The notes under the pieces are model-generated. The model was not told where the DNA came from. It saw only the letters and a program-made list of their open reading frames with translations, and did not search any database. Made by a program: the position numbers and the translations under genes. A DNA stretch of 64,000 nt, taken from assembly GCF_039649665.1 (NCBI RefSeq), contig NZ_JBDJAW010000010.1, forward strand, positions 124,001-188,000, read 5' to 3'. Positions within the stretch are counted from its first letter, which is position 1; each line of letters opens with the position of its first letter. Source of the DNA: Microbispora sp. ZYX-F-249. Its GTDB lineage: Bacteria; Actinomycetota; Actinomycetes; Streptosporangiales; Streptosporangiaceae. This document shows, piece by piece, positions 56,727 to 64,000 of the stretch.

Positions 56727-58040
56727 ATGGAAGGACCCTCGGTGCCTATGGTGAAGATTTGGGCGAAGGTCACGCGTGTCGTGAGGGCGCCGGCGCGTGC
56801 GGCGCGCCGGCTCACGCACGCCCAGGGAGCCGGCCGGACCGGCCTCGGCCGCCTGATCGAGCTGACGGCCGCGCACTCGGCCGGGGACGCGCTGGTCACG
56901 GTGGCCCTCGCCGGGGCGCTGCTGTTCGGGCTGCCGGTCGGCCAGGCCCGCGGCCAGGTCGCGGCGTACCTGCTGATCACCATGCTGCCGTTCGCGGTCG
57001 TGGCGCCCTTCGTCGGGCCGGTGCTCGACCGGCTCCGCTCGGGCCGCCGCTACATCATGGCCGGCACCCTGCTCGCGCGGGGGCTGCTGTGCTGGGGGAT
57101 GGCCGGGGCCGTCCACGCCTCCGACGCCGTCACGCTGTTCCCTTCGGCGCTCGCCGTGCTGGTCCTGTCGAAGGCGTACAACGTGTCCCGTGCGGCGATC
57201 ATGCCGAGCGTGCTGCCCGCCGACATTCCGCTGGTGACCGCCAACGCCAGGGTCGCGTTGTTCGCGCTTGTCTCGGCCGGCGTGGGCGCGGGTTTGGCGA
57301 CCGGCCTGTCCGCCGTCGCCGGGCCCGACTGGGTGCTGCGCGGCGCCGTGCCGCTGTTCCTGCTGGCCGGGGTGTTCGCCGTACGGCTGCCGCGCCACGT
57401 GGACGCGCCCGACCTGGAGGAGGACGAGCCGCGCCCCCGATGGCGCACCGTGCTCAATCTGGGCCCGGTGGTGGGCGAGGCCATGGGCGCCAACGCCGCG
57501 ATCCGGGTGCAGTCGGGATTCCTCGTGTTCTTCCTGCTGTTCCTCGTCCAGGACGGCCACCTGCGCGGCGTGGACCCGAAGGTCGCGCTGGCGCTGCTGG
57601 CCGCCGCCGCGGGCGCGGGCGGCCTGGCCGGGGCCGCCGCCGGCTCCTGGTCGCGCTCCCGGTCCCCGCACCTGACCGTCATGGCCACGCTCGCGCTGGC
57701 CACGGTGGCCACGATCGCGGCGGCGTTCTTCTTCACGGTGTGGACCGCCGCCGTCGTCGCCCTCGTGGGCGCGTTCGCCCAGGGCCTCGGCAAGCTCGCG
57801 TTCGACGCCATCGTGCAACGCGAGATCGGCGAGGAGGTGCGCTCCTCGGCGTTCGGCGTCGCCGAGACGCTGCTCCAGATCGCCTGGGTGCTGGGCGGCC
57901 TGCTGGGCCTGGTGATGTCGCTGTTCGTGGCCGGTCCGGCCGGGCTCGGCGTGATGTCCGCGGCTCTCGCGCTCTCCTTCGGCCGCCTCGTCATGCTCCG
58001 CCGCCGCAGGCTCGCCGCCCGCACCGCCCCGGCGACCTGA
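56727..58040 (+). CDS. MFS-family membrane protein next to DUF3027
   Basis: 437 residues with 11-12 TM helices; a long basic N-terminus (AKVTRVVRAPARAARRLTHAQ) is unusual for an MFS carrier. Motif LTAAHSAGDALVTVALAGALLFG is followed by typical helices and SKAYNVSRAAIMPSVLPAD. It lies divergent from DUF3027, a neighbourhood conserved in actinobacteria to my knowledge. Starts at ATG 56727; ATG 56748 is a possible alternative. Substrate unknown. Confidence 0.88.
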   Translation: MEGPSVPMVKIWAKVTRVVRAPARAARRLTHAQGAGRTGLGRLIELTAAHSAGDALVTVALAGALLFGLPVGQARGQVAAYLLITMLPFAVVAPFVGPVLDRLRSGRRYIMAGTLLARGLLCWGMAGAVHASDAVTLFPSALAVLVLSKAYNVSRAAIMPSVLPADIPLVTANARVALFALVSAGVGAGLATGLSAVAGPDWVLRGAVPLFLLAGVFAVRLPRHVDAPDLEEDEPRPRWRTVLNLGPVVGEAMGANAAIRVQSGFLVFFLLFLVQDGHLRGVDPKVALALLAAAAGAGGLAGAAAGSWSRSRSPHLTVMATLALATVATIAAAFFFTVWTAAVVALVGAFAQGLGKLAFDAIVQREIGEEVRSSAFGVAETLLQIAWVLGGLLGLVMSLFVAGPAGLGVMSAALALSFGRLVMLRRRRLAARTAPAT

Positions 58041-58103
58041 ACGTGCCGGGATCCCGCCGCTCTCCGCCTTCCATCTCGGCGGGCCGGGCGGCGGGAGCGG
58101 GTG

Positions 58104-58191
58104 CTACGCGCCGAGGCGGCGGGACGGACGCGTTCTACGCGGCGGGACGGACGCGTTCTACGCGCCGAGGCGGCGGGACGGACGCGTTCTA
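58104..58191 (+). repeat. 34-bp repeat with 54-bp period, including the cold-shock gene stop
   Basis: CTACGCGCCGAGGCGGCGGG... occurs at about 58104 and 58158, and its 20-bp end GGCGGGACGGACGCGTTCTA at 58118, 58141 and 58172. The last copy includes the stop codon of the convergent cold-shock gene. Confidence 0.85.
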
Positions 58192-58587
58192 GGCGTCGAG
58201 GTCGTCGGCGACGGCCCGGAGCACGGTCGCGATCTTCTTGGCGTGCGCCGCGTCCGGGTGCTTGCCCCGCTGGTAGGAGTTCGAGATGTCGTCGAGCAGC
58301 TTGATCAGATCCTCGACGATCACGACCATCTCGTCGGGCTTCTTCCGCTTCGCCTTGCCCTTGACGGTCTTGGCCAGCGTCGGGGGCTGGTCGATCACCC
58401 GTACCGAGAGCGCCTGCTGGCCCCGGCGGCTCTCGGCGACACCGAACTCGACCTTCTGCCCGGGCTTGAGCGCCTCGACGCCCTTGGGCAGGGCGGAGGA
58501 ATGCACGAAGACCTCACCGCCGTCGTCGCGGGTGAGGAAGCCGAAACCCTTGTCGGCGTCGTACCACTTGACCTTGCCACTCGGCAC
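58189..58587 (-). CDS. Cold-shock-domain protein with C-terminal extension
   Basis: 132 residues. The cold-shock domain occupies about 1-67: SGKVKWYDADKGFGFL (RNP1 KGFGFL), VFVHSSAL (RNP2-like) and the closing ALSVRVID strand. A basic linker (KGKAKRKKPDE) follows, then a C-terminal helical extension (VIVEDLIKLLDDISNSYQRGK ... LRAVADDLDA) not found in short CspA-type proteins. It binds single-stranded nucleic acids; the extension may drive dimerisation. Confidence 0.92.
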   Translation of the reverse strand: MPSGKVKWYDADKGFGFLTRDDGGEVFVHSSALPKGVEALKPGQKVEFGVAESRRGQQALSVRVIDQPPTLAKTVKGKAKRKKPDEMVVIVEDLIKLLDDISNSYQRGKHPDAAHAKKIATVLRAVADDLDA

Positions 58588-58775
58588 AGGGGTGACCTCG
58601 TTCAGACTGTCGTGAAGGTGACTGTAGGTAGGTTATGCCCAGAGACAGGCCCCGTGGACCCACTCGGAGGCCAATGAAGCATCCCGTGACGAGATTCTTG
58701 TCGATCTTTCCCGCGAGTGCGCGAAACCCCTGCCGTACGGGCGCTCCGGCGGCCGGATGAAGGTCGAGCCCTACC

Positions 58776-61160
58776 ATGGAGAGAATGACGGGCACGGACT
58801 TCAGCGAGTGGCTGCGCGGCCGTTCCGACGAGCGGCTGCGGGCGCTCGTGGAGGCGCGGCCCGAACTCGTGACACCCGTCCCGGCCCACATCGACGGTCT
58901 CGCTGCCCGGGCCTGCAGCCCCTCGGCGATCGGCCGGGCGCTCGACCGGCTCGACCGGTTCTCCCTCTCGGTGCTGGAGACGCTGGCCCTGCGGCCCGGC
59001 CCCGCCGGCCGTGAGACGTTGCTGACCCTGCTCGCCCGCGCCGTGCCCGACGGACCCGGCGCCGAGGCCCTCGGGCCCGCACTCGACGCCGCGCTCGACC
59101 TGCTGACCACGCGCGCCCTGATCTACGGGCCCGAGGACGCGCTGCGGCCCGCGCCCGGGGTGGCCGACGCGCTCGAACCCCCGGCCGCCCTGGGGCCGCC
59201 GGTCGCCGAGGTGTTCCGCCACCACCCGCCGGAGCGGCTCGACGTGCTCCTGCGCGACATCGACCCGGCGTACGAGGGCGGCGGCGGGCACACCGACGGC
59301 GGACGGCCCGCCAGGGAGCGTCTCGCGGCGCTGCTCGCCGACCCCGCGACGGTCGGCCGCCTCGTCGGCGAGGTCTCCCCGCAGGCGAGGGCCGCCCTGG
59401 ACGAGCTGGTGTGGGGCCCGGCGAGCGGACGGCTGCCGAACGCCCGCCGCGACGTGGACACCGCGGGCGCGCAGTCGCCCATCGAGCAGTTGCTGGCCCG
59501 TGGCCTGCTGGGCGCCACCGGGGAGGAGACGGTCGCGCTCCCCCGGGAGGTCGCCCTCGTGCTGCGCGACGGCCGCGTGCACCGCGACCTGTCCCCCGGC
59601 CCGCCGGCCCTGGAGGGGCCCGTACGCGACCAGGATCTGGCCGACCGCACGGCCGCCGGGCAGGCGTTCACGTTCGTGCGCACGGTCGAGGAGCTGTGCG
59701 AGGTGTGGAGCGTGGACCCGCCGGGGGTGCTGCGCGCGGGCGGCCTCGCCGTACGGGACCTGAGGCGGACGGCGCAGCTGCTCGACCTGCCGGAATGGGC
59801 GGCGGGCCTGGTCGTCGAGGTCGCGCACGCGGCCGGGCTGGTCGCCGCCGGCGAGGGGGAATGGCTGCCGACCGGCGGCTACGACGCCTGGCGGATCAAG
59901 GCCACCGAGGACCGGTGGGCCGTGCTCGCCGACGCGTGGGCCGCGATGGAACGCGCCCCCGGGCTGATCGGCGAGCGCGACGACCGCGACCGCCCGCTGA
60001 ACGCCCTCCACCCGGACCTGCGCAGGCCGGGGGCCGCCCAGATGCGGGCACGCACGCTCGCCGTGCTGGAGTCCGCGCCGCCCGGCCTCGCTCCGACGCC
60101 CGAGTCGGTGCTGGCCCGGCTCGCCTGGGAGCAGCCCCGCCGCCGTCCCGCGCTGCGCGACCGGCTCGTCCGGTTCGCCCTGCGCGAGGCCGAGCACATC
60201 GGCGTGACCGGCCTCGGCGTGCCGTCCTCGCACGGCCGCTCGGTCGCGCGCGGGGACGGTCGCGCGGCGGGCCTGCTCGCGCCGCTGCTGCCGCGACCGG
60301 TCGACCACGTGCTGCTGCAGGCCGACCTGACGGCCGTGGCGCCGGGCCCGCTGACCACCGACCTCGGCCGCCGGCTCGCGCTCACGGCCGACGTGGAGAG
60401 CAAGGGCGGGGCGACGGTGTACCGCTTCTCCGAGCAGTCGATCCGCCGGGCGCTCGACGCGGGGCACTCCGCCGGCGACCTGCTCGCCATGCTGGAGCGC
60501 CACTCGGCCACCCCGGTCCCCCAGCCGCTGGCCTACCTGGTGACGGACGTCGCCCGCCGCCACGGCCGCATCCGCGTCGGCGCGGCGTCGGCCTACATCC
60601 GGTGCGACGATCCGGCCCTGCTCGACGAGGTGCTCGCCGACAAACGGGCCCACCTGCTGCGGCTGCGGCGGCTCGCACCGACCGTGCTGGCTTCCAAGAC
60701 GTCCCGGGCGGCGCTGGTCGACTCGCTGCGGGCGATGGGATACGCACCGGTGGCCGAGTCGCTGGAGGGCGACGTGGTCGTCGCACGGGCCGACGCCCGG
60801 CGGACCGAGGGGCAGCTCGCCGCCCGCGTGACCGCCACCGCCGTGCCCGACCCCGAGACGCTGACCGCCGCCGTGCGCGCGATGCGGGCGGGAGACTCGC
60901 GGCGGCGGCCGGTCGAGGCGCCCGAGGGCCAGGTGCCCCGATCCCCCGCGACCGCCACGATCAGCGCGCTCCAGGAGGCCATCCGGCAGGGGTCGCGGGT
61001 GTGGATCGGCTACCTCGACTCGCAGGGGCACGCCACCAGCCGCATCCTCGAACCGGCCCGGATGGAGGGCGGCTACCTCACCGCGTACGACGAGACCCGG
61101 GCGACGGTCCACCGCTTCGCCCTGCACCGGATCACGGGCATCGCCGAGATCGGACGATGA
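58776..61160 (+). CDS. Helicase-associated protein (XPB/Ssl2-like helicase partner) with WYL-like C-terminus
   Basis: 794 residues. The N-terminal part is the actinobacterial helicase-associated domain (EWLRGRSDERLRALVEARPELV, HIDGLAARACSPSAIGRALDRL). A helical centre (QPLAYLVTDVARRHGRIRVGAASAYIRCDDPALLDEVLADKRA) is the Helic_C_3-type region, and the end (LQEAIRQGSRVWIGYLDSQGHATSRILEPARMEGGYLTAYDETRATVHRFALHRI) is WYL-like. The pair with the XPB helicase 0.7 kb downstream is conserved. The ATG at 58785 is an alternative start preceded by TACCAT (leaderless layout). Confidence 0.88.
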   Translation: MERMTGTDFSEWLRGRSDERLRALVEARPELVTPVPAHIDGLAARACSPSAIGRALDRLDRFSLSVLETLALRPGPAGRETLLTLLARAVPDGPGAEALGPALDAALDLLTTRALIYGPEDALRPAPGVADALEPPAALGPPVAEVFRHHPPERLDVLLRDIDPAYEGGGGHTDGGRPARERLAALLADPATVGRLVGEVSPQARAALDELVWGPASGRLPNARRDVDTAGAQSPIEQLLARGLLGATGEETVALPREVALVLRDGRVHRDLSPGPPALEGPVRDQDLADRTAAGQAFTFVRTVEELCEVWSVDPPGVLRAGGLAVRDLRRTAQLLDLPEWAAGLVVEVAHAAGLVAAGEGEWLPTGGYDAWRIKATEDRWAVLADAWAAMERAPGLIGERDDRDRPLNALHPDLRRPGAAQMRARTLAVLESAPPGLAPTPESVLARLAWEQPRRRPALRDRLVRFALREAEHIGVTGLGVPSSHGRSVARGDGRAAGLLAPLLPRPVDHVLLQADLTAVAPGPLTTDLGRRLALTADVESKGGATVYRFSEQSIRRALDAGHSAGDLLAMLERHSATPVPQPLAYLVTDVARRHGRIRVGAASAYIRCDDPALLDEVLADKRAHLLRLRRLAPTVLASKTSRAALVDSLRAMGYAPVAESLEGDVVVARADARRTEGQLAARVTATAVPDPETLTAAVRAMRAGDSRRRPVEAPEGQVPRSPATATISALQEAIRQGSRVWIGYLDSQGHATSRILEPARMEGGYLTAYDETRATVHRFALHRITGIAEIGR

Positions 61161-61207
61161 CAGATTCGTGGTAAATCTTGGGGTCCGCTGTAGTAAAGGA
61201 TTTCAGG

Positions 61208-61750
61208 GTGACGACTCCAGAGCAGCCAGGGCAGGGACCCCAGGATTGGCAGACCCCGTCCAACCCCTATGGACCGCCGTCCGGCTCCAGCCCCTATGGA
61301 CAGCAGCCGTACGGCCAGCACGGCACGCCGCCGGGCCCCGACCCGAACCAGCAGTACGGCCAGCAGGGGCAGTACGGCCAGTACGGTCAGTACGGACAGC
61401 AGGAACAGTACGGGCAGCAGGGCCAGTACGGGCAGTACGGGCAGCCGGGGCCGAATCCGTACCAGCAGCAGCCGTACGGCTACTACCCGCCGCGGCAGGA
61501 GGGCCCGCGCACGCACGCGATCGTGGCCCTCGTCGTCAGCATCGTGCTGTCGTTGAGCTGCTACGTGACCCTCGGCGGCATCGCCGGGGCGATCCTGTCG
61601 GGGATCGCGCTCAGCAAGGTGGACACCGCGCCGGACCAGGCGCGCGGGCTGCTGAAGTGGACGTGGATCGCCATCGGCATCAACGTCGTCCTGCTCGTCC
61701 TGGCGATCGGCGGGATCTTCTACGCCGGGATCAACGGCTACCTCGACTGA
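61208..61750 (+). CDS. DUF4190 membrane protein with YGQ-repeat N-terminus
   Basis: 180 residues from GTG 61208 (AAGGA 7 nt upstream decides the start). A long N-terminal Pro/Gly/Gln/Tyr-rich disordered region with many YGQ units (about 30-95) precedes two TM helices (IVALVVSIVLSLSCYVTLGGIAGAILSGIAL and TWIAIGINVVLLVLAIGGIFYAGI), the DUF4190 signature. Such proteins are common in actinomycetes and their function is unknown. It sits between the two helicase genes. Confidence 0.88.
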   Translation: MTTPEQPGQGPQDWQTPSNPYGPPSGSSPYGQQPYGQHGTPPGPDPNQQYGQQGQYGQYGQYGQQEQYGQQGQYGQYGQPGPNPYQQQPYGYYPPRQEGPRTHAIVALVVSIVLSLSCYVTLGGIAGAILSGIALSKVDTAPDQARGLLKWTWIAIGINVVLLVLAIGGIFYAGINGYLD

Positions 61751-61854
61751 CCGCGCCCGTACGTCGCCCATACATGCGGCATCCGCGAGACCGGGACTGA
61801 TTCGGCCCGGCCTCGTGTTTGATATGCGGTAAGCCGTACGAGGGGGAGCAGGCA

Positions 61855-63510
61855 TTGAGTGACGGGCCGCTGATCGTCCAGTCCGACAAGACGCTGCTGC
61901 TGGAGGTCGACCACCCCAGGGCGGACGAGTGCCGCAAGGCCATCGCGCCGTTCGCGGAGCTGGAACGCGCGCCCGAGCACGTCCACACCTACCGGGTCAC
62001 CCCGCTCGCGCTGTGGAACGCCCGCGCCGCCGGGCACGACGCCGAGCAGGTGGTCGACGCGCTGATCGGCTTCAGCCGCTACCCCGTGCCGCACGCGCTG
62101 CTCGTGGACGTCGCGGAGACCATGGCGCGGTACGGCAGGCTGCGCCTGGAGAAGCACCCCATCCACGGCCTGGTGCTCACCAGCACCGACCGCGCCGTGC
62201 TGGAGGAGGTGCTGCGCTCCAAGAAGATCCAGCCGCTGGTCGGGGAGCGCTTCGGCGCCGACGTGGTGGCCGTGCATCCCTCCGAGCGCGGCAACATCAA
62301 GCAGACGCTGCTCAAGCTCGGCTGGCCGGCCGAGGACCTCGCGGGGTACGTCGACGGCGAGCACCACCCCATCGACCTGCGCGAGGACGGCTGGACACTG
62401 CGCCCCTACCAGAAGGAGGCGGCCGACGCCTTCTGGCACGGCGGCTCCGGCGTGGTGGTGCTGCCGTGCGGCGCGGGCAAGACGATCGTGGGCGCGGCGG
62501 CGATGGCACACGCCCGGGCGACCACGCTGATCCTGGTCACCAACACGGTCTCGGCCCACCAGTGGAAGCAGGAGCTGCTCCGGCGCACCTCGCTGACCGA
62601 GGACGAGATCGGCGAGTACACCGGCACCAAGAAGGAGATCCGCCCGGTCACGATCGCCACCTACCAGGTCATGACGACCCGGCGGCAGGGCACGTACCGG
62701 CACCTGGAGCTGTTCGACGCCCGCGACTGGGGGCTGGTCGTCTACGACGAGGTCCACCTGCTGCCGGCGCCGATCTTCCGGATGACCGCCGACCTGCAGG
62801 CCCGGCGGCGCATCGGCCTCACCGCCACACTCGTGCGCGAGGACGGCCGGGAGGGCGACGTCTTCTCGCTCATCGGCCCCAAGCGGTACGACGCGCCCTG
62901 GAAGGAGATGGAGAACCAGGGCTACATCGCCCCCGCCGAGTGCGTCGAGGTGCGGGTGACGCTCAGCGACGACGAGCGGCTGGCCTACGCCATGGCCGAG
63001 AGCGACGAGCGCTACCGGTTCTGCTCGACCACGCCCGCCAAGACCAGGGTGACCGAGGCGCTGGTGCGGCGGCACGCGGACGAGCAGGTGCTGGTGATCG
63101 GGCAGTACATCGACCAGCTCGACGAGCTGGGCGAGCACCTGAACGCTCCCGTGATCAAGGGCGAGACCAAGGTCAAGGAGCGCGAGCGGCTGTTCCAGGC
63201 GTTCCGCGACAAGGAGATCCGGGTGCTGGTGGTCTCCAAGGTCGCCAACTTCTCCATCGACCTGCCCGAGGCGGCCGTGGCGATCCAGGTCTCCGGCACG
63301 TTCGGCTCGCGCCAGGAGGAGGCCCAGCGGCTCGGCCGCGTGCTGCGTCCCAAGGCGGACGGCGGCGGCGCACGGTTCTACTCGGTGGTCAGCCGCGACA
63401 CCGTCGACCAGGAGTTCGCCGCGCACCGGCAGCGGTTCCTGGCCGAGCAGGGGTACGCCTACCACATCATCGACGCCGACGACGTGGGCGAGGAGGACCC
63501 GGCGAGGTGA
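61855..63510 (+). CDS. DNA repair helicase, XPB type (SF2)
   Basis: 551 residues from TTG 61855, which has AGGGGGAG 7 nt upstream. The N-terminal XPB-like damage-recognition/ThM part is followed by SF2 motifs: I LPCGAGKTIVG, II VVYDEVHLL (DEVH), III GLTATLVRED, and VI EEAQRLGRVLRPK. This is a full-length bacterial/archaeal-type XPB homologue, a 3'-5' DNA helicase involved in repair or transcription-associated processes. It lies downstream of the helicase-associated protein and the DUF4190 gene. Confidence 0.93.
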   Translation: MSDGPLIVQSDKTLLLEVDHPRADECRKAIAPFAELERAPEHVHTYRVTPLALWNARAAGHDAEQVVDALIGFSRYPVPHALLVDVAETMARYGRLRLEKHPIHGLVLTSTDRAVLEEVLRSKKIQPLVGERFGADVVAVHPSERGNIKQTLLKLGWPAEDLAGYVDGEHHPIDLREDGWTLRPYQKEAADAFWHGGSGVVVLPCGAGKTIVGAAAMAHARATTLILVTNTVSAHQWKQELLRRTSLTEDEIGEYTGTKKEIRPVTIATYQVMTTRRQGTYRHLELFDARDWGLVVYDEVHLLPAPIFRMTADLQARRRIGLTATLVREDGREGDVFSLIGPKRYDAPWKEMENQGYIAPAECVEVRVTLSDDERLAYAMAESDERYRFCSTTPAKTRVTEALVRRHADEQVLVIGQYIDQLDELGEHLNAPVIKGETKVKERERLFQAFRDKEIRVLVVSKVANFSIDLPEAAVAIQVSGTFGSRQEEAQRLGRVLRPKADGGGARFYSVVSRDTVDQEFAAHRQRFLAEQGYAYHIIDADDVGEEDPAR

Positions 63511-63523
63511 CGACCCCCTCGGG

Positions 63524-63622
63524 TCACGTCCGGCGCCGCGCCCGGTAGGCGCTGGCCTTGGCGCGGTTCTGGCAGGACAGATCGCAGAAGCGGCGCGAGG
63601 CGTTGCGCGTGGTGTCGTAGAC
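63524..63622 (-). pseudogene. 3' fragment of a CGNR zinc-finger gene
   Basis: Thirty-two codons encode DTTRNASRRFCDLSCQNRAK and ASAYRARRRT, exactly the C-terminal CGNR/treble-clef end of that actinobacterial family. Upstream (to the right) nothing of the remaining ~150 residues follows; instead the sequence runs into a plus-strand SCO6745-like fragment. It is a deletion remnant. Confidence 0.75.
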
Positions 63623-63639
63623 CGCCGTGGGCGCGGCCC

Positions 63640-63941
63640 CGGCGGAGAACTTCGCCGGCCGTGGCTGGACCGACGAGGAGTGGGCCGCCACCCGCGAACG
63701 GCTGGCCGTACGCGGCCTGGTGGACGGCGAGGGGAGGGCCACTCCGGCGGGGCGCGCGCTGCGCGACCAGGTGGAGCGCATGACCGACGAACTGGCCGCG
63801 GGCCCGTGGCGAACGCTCGGCGACGCGGGGGCCGAGCGGCTGGCCGCGCTCAACCTGCCACTGCTCGGGGCGGTGTTCGAGTCGGGCCTGCTGCCCGCCG
63901 TCACCACACTCGGCATCGGCAAGATCCAGGCCCCCGAGTGA
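63640..63941 (+). pseudogene. 3' fragment of an SCO6745-like gene
   Basis: About 100 codons encode GRGWTDEEWAATRERLAVRGLV, DGEGRATPAGRALRDQVERM and the end LPAVTTLGIGKIQAPE, the C-terminal winged-helix-like part of SCO6745-family proteins. The N-terminal ~170 residues expected of the family are missing. The first in-frame start is only the ATG-like region at 63627, within the junction. Deletion of the divergent 5' halves explains it. Confidence 0.7.
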
Positions 63942-64000
63942 GTTCCGGCCGACGGACGCTCGCCCGCGCGGCCGACCTGGAGCGCGCCGCTACGGGCGTG
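63938..64000 (+). CDS. Partial CDS at the right edge
   Basis: GTG 63938 overlaps the stop of the SCO6745-like fragment (GTGA). It opens MSSGRRTLARAADLERAATG and runs off the window. 21 codons are visible; no family can be assigned. The overlap suggests an operon with the truncated gene. Confidence 0.4.
   Translation, partial: MSSGRRTLARAADLERAATGV

Overview
The window is high-GC actinomycete DNA. It has frequent GTG and TTG starts, stop/start overlaps of the ATGA/GTGA type, and actinobacterial marker families (DUF3027, DUF2530, the XPB helicase plus helicase-associated pair, an SCO6745-like fragment, BTAD-type regulators). The style fits Streptosporangiales (Nonomuraea, Microbispora, Streptosporangium or relatives). 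The genus is an inference and no rRNA or tRNA gene is present to test it.

Left part (1-23612): a MacAB-type efflux operon carries its own two-component system and a lipoprotein. A second membrane-fusion protein is transcribed divergently from it. Next come a MarR-controlled FMN reductase/SDR pair; a toxin-antitoxin module lying between a second two-component system and a duplicated 3' fragment of that system's kinase; L-2-hydroxyglutarate oxidase; a CBS protein; a NarL-type two-component system; a multicopper oxidase with a small membrane partner; and an epoxide hydrolase divergent from a WYL regulator.

Centre (23689-34300): the most interesting region is a compact RiPP cluster of graspetide (ATP-grasp ligase) type. 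It holds a large BTAD/AAA regulator, a 66-residue precursor, an MvdD-like ATP-grasp ligase, a PpiC-like peptide-maturation protein and a C39-peptidase ABC exporter. A second BTAD/AAA regulator follows, broken at its 3' end, where it runs head-on into an SDR gene. Four direct repeats spaced exactly 10 bp precede the precursor, and two strong hairpins separate the precursor from the ligase. The likely scheme is: regulator activates the precursor promoter, the ligase cross-links the core, and the exporter trims and secretes it.

Right part (34295-64000): accessory redox, transport and regulator genes give way to conserved housekeeping-like blocks. In order these are TetR-MFS-SDR; two FAD monooxygenases, each divergent from a regulator; an aldo/keto reductase under a MerR-type operator; ThpR, MFS and MarR; VOC with AraC; an NCS2 purine permease with DUF2530; a GntR-TetR chimera; a second NarL-type two-component system; a sacsin-like ATPase with DUF3027 and an MFS protein; cold-shock protein; and the helicase-associated protein, DUF4190 protein and XPB helicase. 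The far right edge holds a deletion scar joining the 3' ends of two formerly divergent genes. Many regulator genes face a clear palindrome, so the window is unusually rich in readable operators.
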